Positions 30,710-43,100 of a DNA stretch of 64,000 nt are shown here, one piece after another. This DNA is from Antedon mediterranea (taxonomy: Eukaryota > Echinodermata > Crinoidea > Comatulida > Antedonidae), in contig NC_092678.1 of the NCBI RefSeq assembly GCF_964355755.1, positions 25,214,365 to 25,278,364 of the forward strand, in the 5' to 3' direction. The position numbers were made by a program, and so were the translations under genes. Positions within the stretch are counted from its first letter, which is position 1, and every line of letters begins with the position of its first letter. The notes beneath the pieces are model-generated. The model made no database searches. It saw only the letters and a program-made list of their open reading frames with translations, and was not told the DNA's origin.

Positions 30710-32548
30710 GAAGGAAATATTTAAGTTATAACAGCTTGCATTGAACTGCATTAACACCCTAGTTCTCCCAGTGTTTACCTACTGCATATTTGTTGTTTTT
30801 CTTTACAATTGCTAGTTGTTGACTTAGCTCTGTAATGTTTGTTTTGGTTTTGATTGACTGCTGATTAAGTACAAGTGCTTATATACCAGTGTTTGCAGAC
30901 AAGGAAACAATTTATAAGTAAACTTGCTATTTGATCTTTTCTTCTTTCTTTCTTTACCTGTGTATTGAACTTGAAAAAAACTTTTGCCACCAAAATATTG
31001 ATATATTTTTAAAAATTCAATAATTTTTTTGTGTATTTTTTGCCAGTTGTTAATACTTAACTATTAATTAATTTTGAAAATTAAAATTTTGATAAACCTG
31101 GATAAAACAACTTTTTACTTTATATTAAAATTATTCTTAATAAGTTAAAATAAAATAAAAGTGTAATAAAATGACTAAATACCCCATTCATTTTTTCTAA
31201 AAAAAAGTATAATCTTTTTCAAATCTTTCTCATTTTTGGTATTGAAAACTTAAAATTGATAGGTACTTAGAAGTTGACATTCAAAACTAAAAGCCATCAA
31301 ATTTAATATGCTTTGATAGTCACTTGATCTTACCAAGATTACTTAAGCAAACAGTATCTGGCTTCCTGCTGTACCCATTGTGAATATTGGAGTCGTTCAT
31401 CCTGTAGAATATAACCCGCTAGGTCATGTAGCCTGCCCTCTAGGGAGCAGCATCTAACTAGGTACTCGCACCTCATTAGTGATATGAGATCTTGGCATTG
31501 GTGCTTGGGATAACCCATTCTGCAGTCACACAGGTAAGATGTACATAATTATTATATATTATATTTATTACATAATGCATATTATATATACATATTTATC
31601 TAAATACTTTACTTTATATACTATCTGATATTTTTTAATAATCTTCCAAACAATATAAAAATTTAATTTTCTTTTCTACATTTTTACTGGACCATTTTAA
31701 TTGTTAGATATTTATAATTATATATTATTAATATTAATTCTTTGTACTTTAAAAAAAATTGTCTGTATGTATGTATATCTGTTACCACTTAAGTTACCAT
31801 TTAGTCGACATTTTATTTTGATATGTTTGTTATATGTATTTTAATTTAGTTTAGTTAAGTTTAATTTAACTTCTAATGAAGTTATCTATTCAGTTTCAAT
31901 CAGAAATTAAATTGATATTATAATTGATAAACCTTAATAACATAGTGTCAGTCATGAAAACTCAAACTTTGCCTCTTTTAAAACATCAAGTTTGAGTAAA
32001 AAATATTTAAAAAATAAGTCAAAAAGTACTTTTACTTAATTTACCGTACTGTATTTTTTAGCACTACCTCGCTACTTTTTTATTTTTCTATTTTTTTCTC
32101 AATTCTGAACTTCACCAATCTTAGAATGTAATCCAATCTGATTGGTTAATGGGAATTGCTCTTTAAAATATCTCTCTTGTAGGTGAATGAGAAGTAAAAC
32201 CCATCAAGGACACACAGATAAAACCACAGCTGACTTATACCACGATTTTACTATTCCTTCTCAAGTTTCAATATTTAATCATCTTTGTTGGTGGAATGGA
32301 GTGTTTTCATTTCTTGAATTGCCGAACATTATAAAGCGTGAATAACACTACTTAACTCTCTTCAGTTGGTTCACAAGTTTCAGCAGCAAATCTGTCAAAG
32401 TACCTGTTTGTAGAACATCACAACTTCAATTTGATATGGAATATTATCAGAAGTTTTTGACTCTGTGAGAGGGGTACAGCATTATTTAAAGAAGCTAATA
32501 AATTCTGTGAGAAAGAAGACAATTCACCAGATAAACATCTTAAACAAA

Positions 32549-35500
32549 ATGAATGAAATGTATTCATCAACGAGACTCAAATATTTGGCGTTCTTCACAG
32601 TTCTGATCTCATCGTACATCAGAGTGTCATCAGCGCAGTTTCCATGCACATATCAAAAAGCGGTAGATCTTTCCCAATTTGACGGAACAGAACTTTCGCT
32701 CTCTGTAACCGTGGATGGAAATCCAAAACATTACAATCCAGAAGAACTTTATTCTGGTGAGTTTATTACTTCTTTAGCTATTTGAGTTTATTTACTTAAG
32801 ACTTAAGCATCATAATCCAATAGATTGATGTTCATTATTTTTGTAACTTTTCTTATTTCAATTTGTGCATAGCTAAAAATAAAAATTAAATTATTGACTA
32901 TCAAGGTCTACTGAAATTCTAATACAACACAGACCTAATTAATGACTTAATAAGGACTTAATTAATGACTTAATAAGGACTTAATTAATGACTTAATAAG
33001 GACCTAATTAATGACTTAATAAGGACCTAATTAATGACTTAATAAGGACCTAATTAATGACTTAATAAGGACTTAATTAATGACTTAATAAGGACTTAAT
33101 TAATGACTTAATAAGGACCTAATTAATGACTTAATAAGGACCTAATTAATGACTTAATAAGGACTTAATTAATGACTTAATAAGGACTTAATTAATGACT
33201 TAATAAGGACTTAATTAATGACTTAATAAGGACTTAATTAATGACTTAATAAGGACTTAATTAATGACTTAATAAGGACTTAATTAATGACTTAATAAGG
33301 ACTTAATTAATGACTTAATAAGGACTTAATTAATGACTTAATAAGGACTTAATTAATGACTTAATAAGGACCTAATTAATGACTTAATAAGGACTTAATT
33401 AATGACTTAATAAGGACCTAATTAATGACTTAATAAGGACTTAATTAATGACTTAATAAGGACCTAATTAATGACTTAATAAGGACTTAATTAATGACTT
33501 AATAAGGACCTAATTAATGACTTAATAAGGACCTAATTAATGACTTAATAAGGACCTAATTAATGACTTAATAAGGACCTAATTAATGACTTAATAAGGA
33601 CCTAATTAATGACTTAATAAGGACCTAATTAATGACTTAATAAGGACCTAATTAATGACTTAATAAGGACTTAATTAATGACTTAATAAGGACTTAATTA
33701 ATGACTTAATAAGGACCTAATTAATGACTTAATAAGGACCTAATTAATGACTTAATAAGGACTTAATTAATGACTTAATAAGGACCTAATTAATGACTTA
33801 ATAAGGACTTAATTAATGACTTAATAAGGACTTAATTAATGACTTAATAAGGACTTAATTAATGACTTAATAAGGACTTAATTAATGACTTAATAAGGAC
33901 TTAATTAATGACTTAATAAGGACCTAAATAATGACTTAATAAGGACTTAATTAATGTCTTCTTAATTAATTTAAATGTTTATTTCTTTCAGTAACAACAT
34001 CCTTAAGTATGCCATTTACCTTTATAATGATCAGTAGCGTGGAAGCAAACAAACAAACTGGTGACAATCACGTGTGCACTCCGGTTTTACAGAAACATTT
34101 TATGGTACCACAAACATCATACACGTTCCCTTGGACTGCACCATCCATAGGAACTGGATGCGTCGGCTTAGTGTGAGTAAAATCAGTTTAATGTTTTAAT
34201 ATAAAACAAATACTTATGTTTTCTTGAGAATATACTACATATTATGTGTTCATACTGGGGCTTTTTCAAGTTTAACTCTCCTCAGAGAGAGGAGGGAGAC
34301 TTTAATGTTCTGTATTATAGGCGTCGTCGTGGTCTTACAACTTAAACATTTCTTAATGTGCCAATTAAAATGTTCGTTTCTTGACAGCACATACAATAAA
34401 ATTTGCTAATAACTTAACATGTATTTGGTTTTCTAGACTTAAATAATAAAACATTTATAGAATTTATAGGGTTTTGTTAATACTGTAGTACAATGTACAG
34501 GTGAAAATATTGATGATCACATCAGATTTTATGCCCTAATGTAACGGTGTACCTATTTTCAAAATGTTATTACCCCCCATTTACAGAATATTTAAACAAC
34601 CTTGAAATTAGTTTCAGCTTTATTTGACCATTTTATATAACAAATGTTACAATAATTAGAATGGAAATCTCTGTTCGTAAATGTTAGTAACAATGCTTAT
34701 CTGGCGTTTAACCCTTAAGCACAGAATAATTTCCCTTATTTGCCATAAAAACATCCTAATGATCCTATATAAAGGAAGCTCTTGAACAAATATAACTTGA
34801 TTGTGGGCATCAATAATGAATATAAAGTGTGTCAGCTTTATAGTAGGTGAATGGCCACAGAGGAGGTGTGAATATTGTTTTATACAGATTTTATATCCAG
34901 GTGAAGGTGAAAATTAAATAGATATAGTTAGGGATCATTGTACCAGGGAGTTGTAAATAAGCCTCCACTGATTGTGATTATCTGTGATAATACCATATAT
35001 GGCTCTGTGATTTAGTGGTATGATACTCACCCTGTAAGCGAGAGATTGCAGGTTCGAATCCCGCCAGAGACATTTTTTCATACAACTAAAACAAATACGG
35101 AACTTTCACCAATGAGCTATGCTCGACGCGATTATGAGATCATGTTCCGAATATGAGCACTGTTCTCTGATTGTATTGCAAGTACTGCAGTAAACTAAAT
35201 TTTGTTTGAAATTATTAACTATGTTTTTTTTTTGTCCATCATACAAGCTGTCACTGCCTAATCAATTTCTGAATGCTCCGTATATTGTTATTACTCTGTG
35301 AAAAATTTTCTTTATTTTTTAATTAAAATCGCAAAAATCCTACACAAGAGTACATACTGTAAAATTTGTTTTCATTTTTTGTAACATAGTCTCTATGTAC
35401 TGAGCATAAATTACGTCATTCTGAATTTTCATTATTTTATACCACATGTATACTTGTCTTTTTTTTGTATATTAACAAATCTATACCTATTAATAGTGGT

Positions 35501-37165
35501 TACCATTATAACAAATGTACGATTGATTGAATAAAGTTCACATATAGTGAGTGGCTGAGTGGTTAAGACGGTGGAACCATAATTACGTAGCCATAACGTC
35601 AGCATGGGTGCGAGCAATAGCAATAACAAGGACTATATACCGGGCGCAGGTCTAGTGTACACATCTAGCTCATGTGCATCTTTCAAGACGAGTAGGGGTT
35701 ACCCCACCAGTGTACTAGTACACACACACAGCCACTGATCATAACTGGGACCTCTGGGAGACCAGTATAAATAAATAACAAATTCAATTCAAATATCTTA
35801 ACCATGGTCTTTATCAATGTGTTGATTTTGTTCTCCCTATCCCACCTTGCAGGGGTTAATGGGGCTATACACCTCATCTATTAAGCTATACCAAATGACA
35901 AACAGATTGACATAAAGTAGTTGATTTATACCCTTACCACACACAAACACATCTTGACCTCTACCCCTTACTTCTTCAAAACTTCAACACATGTTCTAGA
36001 ATTCCATGTTTTATTCTCATGCCTGGCAAAGAACTATCTCAAATATTGTATCAACTCCTAGTTAGAAAACATAAACATTTAATAAACATTGAAATAGCTA
36101 CTTAAATACTCCTAACCTTTCGTCACTTGTTGTTTGAAAGAAATGATTTAAAGACTATATTTAAATAATCAACTCGGGGAACATAAATATTAATAAACAC
36201 AAAAATATTTTGATCGATAAAAATGTTTACAGATTAAATTTCGTGAAATACTTGAAGAAATTAATTGAATGAAATTTTAGATTATAACTAGTAATAAAAC
36301 TGTTATTGTTTATTAATAAGACTTATATTAAGTATTTTGTTTTTAAACATTGTTTGTTCTGGAATGTTGCAAAACAAAAACAGTTTAAATTTTTTAAATA
36401 ATCACAAGTTTGACAATAGTCTTCCTATATTTCAAATCATTCACTCCTTTTTTTAGAATAATTTTTGTTTTGTATTGTTGGACAATTTTTTTAAGTCAAA
36501 TTGCCACAATTCTGCAGCTACTGCAGTACCATCACCTCCTGGTGAACATCTTTGTATGCATTCAGTGTATGTACTGATAGATATGTTTATTAGGTGCAGG
36601 TTGAAAACCGAGTTATCAGTAAATCCTTATAAACTGTTCCTGATCCTCTTACCTTATTAAAATACTCTGATTCACAGATTCTAGGCCAAGGCCCAAATAT
36701 GGTAGTGATATGGCCAAATATGGTAGTGATATGACATCATCATGTCCATATATGGACACTTTGAGATTCTAGGCCAAGGCTTAAGAGGTGTTGCTCTTAT
36801 ACAGATTATGTCTTTATGTTATTGGAGAAATATTCTTCATGGTTATATTAACTAAATGTTAGTTTTTAAACAAGAATCTTGAACCTTAATCACTGAATTC
36901 TGGTTTAGTATTTTCTATATTTTGTAGAGAATACATCAGCACTTGGGCTGCCTTTGTATTTTTATATTTGATTGTTTTATTGAACAAAGATACCGAGATA
37001 TTTATAAATACATTATTCATTTCAGAATTTTACGACAGTATAATAAGGAATGTTGTTATCTATCTTTCTACAGAGCCATGATTTTTTCACAATCATCCAT
37101 TTTGCTACAAAATACAATGTTTTATGAAATCTGTGAAGGTGGCGCTGCAACACGTCCGTCATTTG
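32549..37165 (+). CDS. RELN: RELN block: signal peptide and reeler domain (exons 1-3)
   Basis: Exons 32549-32756, 33992-34172, 37074-37165. Residues 11-29 are hydrophobic ([18 protein letters not shown]), a cleavable signal, followed by [21 protein letters not shown] matches the reeler start of human reelin (IAGNPTYYVPGQEYH), and [15 protein letters not shown] matches FIWIAPPAGTGCVNF. Phases 1 and 2 link the exons. Intron 1 is filled by a 23-bp satellite; intron 2 holds a tRNA-Thr-like gene and a SINE. Confidence 0.95.
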
Positions 37166-40100
37166 GTAAACATTTTTGTTATACTACTACCAGGATTTGT
37201 CTTATGACCAATTAGCACATACTTAAAACTCAAAAGAATGTTTAGTTTATCGTCCTGTATTTGGTGGGTTACTGTAGGTACTCACACTGTTAGTGTTAAA
37301 ATAAGTGTAATGCTAACTTAAAGAATGTCTTCTAAAAGCTAGCATTTCTAAAGTTGGATCGTATATCTATAAACTTTGACATATACTTCATAAAATGGGA
37401 CATTATTATAACTGTTATTATTATCATTAAGCTTTAAAATATGCTAACGGTTGTTAAGTTCAATAATTGTTTATCCCACTGCCTTGTAGCGATTTTTGAA
37501 ATAATAAACATGTCTGGAGATTTGTTCTTTTGCAGCTACGATCGATTCCGCTGGTGTTATTTTACGAGACGATTTTGAAGCAGACCCGAACTCTGCCCTC
37601 GATTATATTTGGTAGGTGTTTGTAGACAGTAGTCTTCCATTGCCCAGAGGTGATTTTACTTTTGGTTGACCCCTTATTCGTGTCACAGGGAAGAGACAAA
37701 GTATTCTACTTTCCCCCAGGGTATGTCTCTAGCTTATAGATGTTGTTTTTCCACGGTTCAGATGCTGCATGTAATCTATATGTAAATTCATTTTAAAGAA
37801 CTGCCTTTTAAAATCATTAGTCAATCAAAAGTAAACAATAGTTCATTCTCTTCTCTTTTCATGAAGTTTCAATGTATAGTCACATTGAACATTGATCAGC
37901 TTTGTAAAGCTCTGTCTGTACACTATCAAACTAGTTTGACAAAAAAAGTGTGATGTGCCCAAATATGGTAGTGATATGGTTGAATATGGTAGTGATATGA
38001 CATCATCATGTCCATATATGGGCACATCACATTTTTTTTGTCACATAAAGTTTGATAGTGTGGACAGAGCTTAAAGGCAACCTAAATCTATCACTCATGT
38101 AGCAGTTGTTTGCAATATTATTGTTAAAGTGGCATACTTAAGCAGCGATAGACAACCCTGGTGAAACAAACTTTTTTATTTTTTAACAAAATTATTAATG
38201 TTATTTTTGATTTAACAAATGCTTGTGGAGACATCAACTATTAGATTGAAAAGAGAATTCTGAATTTTTTTACCAATAATGAAACACTTAGGTATGAAAC
38301 GTCACTATCTGTACTCGACAAACTGCACTTATAATGTGTCTGCTTATAATGTGTCTGCTAGAATGCTATGTAATTCATATCAAATGTTTCCATTTAGTAC
38401 ATCTAACACAATCTTGTTGAACTAGAACTTCTGACAGACTTTTTTCTGTGGTTTCCAGGCATGTATTGGAAATTGTATATAGAGGTTGATGACCTTCAAG
38501 AATTGCTTGAGGGTCCTCATCTCCCTGGAGTATAATACAATATGTCTATATCTGGCTCAAGTTTTAAAACTAGTTACAATGCTGACACAAAATAGGCAAT
38601 TGTGCATTGAAGTAATCTGTCTTAAAGATTGAAAATAATTTAAAAAGGAATTTTTTATCAAATTATTATTCAGTTGCAATGTCATAAAATCCATCAGTGA
38701 TATTCTGATTTATTTACTTCAATTTAAAGTCAACAACAATCAACAAAAAACATGTGACCCAGGTTTTAAACAACTATATAGAAAGCACATAATGTGACAA
38801 ACCAAACCAAACAGAAAATACAGGTAACTCTCCCAATACAGGTAACTCTCCCAATACAGGTAACTCTCCCAATACAGGTAACTCTCCCAATACAGGTAAC
38901 TCTCCCAATACAGGTAACTCTCCCAATACAGGTAACTCTCCCAATACAGGTAACTCTCCCAATACAGGTAACTCTCCCAATACAGGTAACTCTCCCAATA
39001 CAGGTAACTCTCCCAATACAGGTAACTCTCCCAATACAGGTAACTCTCCCAATACAGGTAACTCTCCCAATACAGGTAACTCTCCCAATACAGGTAACTC
39101 TCCCAATACAGGTAACTCTCCCAATACAGGTAACTCTCCCAATACAGGTAACTCTCCCAATACTGTACAGGTAACACTCCCAATACAGGTAACTCTCCCA
39201 ATACAGGTAACTCTCCCAATACAGGTAACTCTCCCAATACAGGTAACTCTCCCAATACAGGTAACTCTCCCAATACAGGTAACTCTCCCAATACCAGACA
39301 CCTTTGGACTGGCCATATATGTCTGGTTTTGAAGAAGAAATTCTGCTATTGGGAATGTGTTTCTAACAGTGAAAATAATTTTGTCTGGTTTTGGGAGAGT
39401 CTCCGGTTTTCATAGAGTCCGGTATTTGGAGAGTCCATTGTTGATATCAATGTTGCATTTATTAACAGGTCAGAGGTTAATGGTGGAGAGGTAGACGATA
39501 CATGTGGTACCATTATGCATGGTAAATCTATGGTGTTCTGTAAAGATCACGGGCCAAGAGAACTGAGTACTGTTCACTTGAACACCAGCACGGCATCTAC
39601 ACTACAGTTTGTCATTGGTGAGTATACTCAAAATACACACTGATTAACACCAGCACGGCATCTACACTACAGTTTGTCATTGGTGAGTATACTCAAAATA
39701 CACACTGATTCACTACAGTTTGCCATTGGTGAGTATACTCAAAATACACACTGATTATGTCATGAGCAAATGTACACCAGCACGGCATCTACACTACAGT
39801 TTGTCATTGGTGAGTTTACTCAAAATACACACTGATTATGTCATGAGCAAATGTACACCAGCACGGCATCTACACTACAGTTTGTCATTGGTGAGTTTAC
39901 TCAAAATACACACTGATTATGTCATGAGGAAATGTCCACCAGCACGGCATCTACACTACAGTTTGTCATTGGTGAGTATACTCAAAATACACACTGATTA
40001 TGTCATGAGGAAATGTCCCGCATGATCGCAATAGCATTCCTGTTCCCAAAAGTCATCCATTCTTAGAAGCACTGATGAAGAAAGTCTATCCGTGGTGACT

Positions 40101-43100
40101 AATAGAGTGTGATCCCGGGACATGACTATACTTCGGCTTTAGTTGATAGAACATTGAAATGTTTTGTTAGAGTATACAATGTTTAATTATATCAGTGTAA
40201 ATAGTTGGATGTAATGTATGTGTTAGTATAAAAATAATAATTTAACATTTTCCTCATGACGTTCCTAAAATAGAAGTTTCTTGATAAACAGTGGTTAATA
40301 TATGTCACTAGATTATAAATTACAGAGATCTGGAACCAAAATCCTCATTCCATCCGTTACACTCCATCCCCTTTTCAATTCAAATCTCTCCTGAAACTCA
40401 CCTATTTCAATAGTTATTCTTTTCATGTTGCGCTTTGAGACAATGTTCGATATTAATATTATAGTAGAATGCTCTGTCTCCAGATTGTTATGTTTTCATC
40501 ATTTTGACAAATTTAATTAATTTGCATATTCTTTTTTACAGGTGTTGGAACGTGTCGACCAGGTGTGAATGACTATAGCATTACAGTGTCTTACGCAATT
40601 AATGATCAGAGAGATTGGAGAATCATATCTAGAATACCGTAAGTTTTTAAAAATCAACTTAATTTTAAAGAATTTCTTTTTTTGACAGTCAACTTTCCTG
40701 AAACTAAAATTTGTCTAAAGAATAGAGTGCATAATATTGATGTGTTGTGGACAGAAGAACGTGTGCCCTTTATTGGCAGCACTCAACACGAAGGGTCATT
40801 GTGTCATTCACATCAATTCAGCCCAGTTAGGCTGCAAGTCACAGGTTATTCATTTCATTTCTTTATTCGAATTCAAAACAATATAACATTAACAGTATAG
40901 GAATGAATTCAGGGTAGCACAAAATAGTAACCAATTGTCAAACATATTTCCATTGTGGCATGAAATAGGTATATATAGAATATTGTTATATAAAATTATT
41001 AGACAATTACAATTAACTGTAACATATGTAATAAATAATGTTACAATATGTTACAGTGCTCAGAAACCTTCCAGCATACCTCTCTGAGGTGATTCCCCCA
41101 CATTTACACTTTTTTTATAGAGTACCTATAAATACAAGCGAGGCGATCATGCATATCATTCATCTGCCAAAGGAAGCGCGGCAAGACGACATCTGTCTTC
41201 GCTTCAACCAAGACCTAGCGATGGACGCTGTAACGTACGAAGGCTGCTGGGCTCTGGACAACGTCCTTGTGATTAATGCTGCTAACCCACCACGTCACCT
41301 CGAAGCGAACTTTGATCCGGTCAATCCAGATGATTGGTTGTTCTTACCAAATGGTGTGATTAAGGTAAATACTAGACGTACAATTATTTATGATTACTAT
41401 GTGTTTTATACACTAAACTTGCATGTTTTGTTTGTTGTATCTAGTACCCTAACAATTTGGTTGTCCACTCTTTGACTCCTGAAGGCTCCTGCTGATGCAG
41501 AGGAACTTGATAACTTGTTTATAAAATAAAGCTCTGTCTGCACTATCAAACTTCACTACCATATTTGGGCATCACAAACTAGACCTAGTTTGATAGTGTA
41601 GACATTCCCTTCTAGAGAGAGCCATAGCTAAAATCGCCTAGTTGTTTTTTTTAATATTCATTTATTGTGAATTTTCTTTTTGTAGAGTGAATGCAATTCC
41701 GAAGGGAATGCTTTGGTATTCCGTGGCATATCTGAGTCTCTAACTCAATCTGACGATCTGACTCAGTCTGGCTCTCTGACTCAGTTTGATGTTCTGACTC
41801 AATCTGTAACAACCAGAGATTTAAATCTGTATGTTGAAGGTACTGAGCCTATTCTGCAACAGAGTTTTGATTACAACTTTCCAGATGGGTAAGTTCTCTC
41901 ATTTTGATAACAAATATTACTACAGCTTGACTACTTAAACTGCTATCCTCTGCAAAATCTTACACCAGTGGCCAACATCACACATATTGTAAATTCTCTT
42001 CATAAAGTATTTCACTTAAATCAATAAATAATCAAGAATTTCCCTAGTGTTATTTTAAGTTAATCATTTCACTGTAGTATAAGTGTAAATGGAAGGCCAC
42101 CTGGCTCTTATGATCAAATACAGTAAATGTAAGTCAGTAAATGTGCATTACATAAAAAAACCACAGTCCTAGGTTCAACTCCTGTCTGCTTTCATGATTT
42201 ATCATAGCTACTCCCAATTAAATTGTTGATATAGCATAATTATATGTTATACAGTAAATCCAGTAGGCAAATAATGACAAATGCTGTTTTATATAATATG
42301 TTATGTTGCCCTATACAAGCACTTCAACCACTCCTGGTTTGTTCTCAACCCGTTGTAGGTGGGTAGTGACTGGTGCTGAGATTAGCAATGTGTGTGGTAG
42401 AGTGTATGGAGCTAAGGCTGCAGTGTTTAATGGTCCAGTTAATAGATCACTCTGTACACCATTCATGAATGCAACAGAGGTTGGCAACTTTAGATTCTAT
42501 TTTACTTTAGGTAAGTGACGTTCCTGTACTTACAGTACTTACTTAATTACGTACTTATTTACTTACTTACAGTACTTACTTACTTACTTACAGTACTTAC
42601 TTAATTACTTACTTATTTACTTGCTTACTAAGAGTACGTACGCACTTACTTACTTACGTACGTCAGTGATATACTTACTAATACTTATTTTAGTGATATA
42701 CTTACTAATACTTACTTTAGTGATATACTTACTTACTAATACTTATGTTAGTGATATACTTACTTACTAATACTTACTTACTTTAGTGATATACTTACTT
42801 ACTTTAGTTATATACTGACTTACTTATGTTAGAGATATACTTACTAATACTTACTTACTTAATAGTGATATACTTACTTACTTTAGTTATATACTGACTT
42901 ACTAATACTTATGTTAGAGATATACTTACTAATACTTACTTTAGTGATATACTTACTAATACTTATTTTAGTGATATACTTACTAATACTTACTTTAGTG
43001 ATATACTTACTTACTTTAGTTATATACTGACTTACTAATACTTATGTTAGAGATATACTTACTAATACTTACTTACTTTAGTGATATACTTACTTACTTT

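Larger units (their letters stand above)
29133..32548. other. ORC5-RELN intergenic region
   Basis: 3.4 kb, very AT-rich. It holds one TA-MITE (29873-30020), a 180-bp tandem duplication (30329-30709) and AT-rich simple sequence (31550-31760). The last few hundred bases should contain the RELN promoter and 5'UTR; an acceptor-like TCTCTCTTGTAG lies at about 32170-32181. A GGGTTCAAGTCCC B-box-like word at about 29459 may be a SINE relic. No open frame with recognisable homology. Confidence 0.5.

Noticed and set aside
38740-39316. Long ORFs on both strands (YWESYL, GELPVL, IQVTLP repeats)
   Set aside because: Translation of the 18-bp intronic array; open only because 18 is a multiple of three.
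39720-40025. 101-aa ORF with repeated [17 protein letters not shown]
   Set aside because: Reads through the duplicated RELN exon 5 junctions out of the reelin frame.
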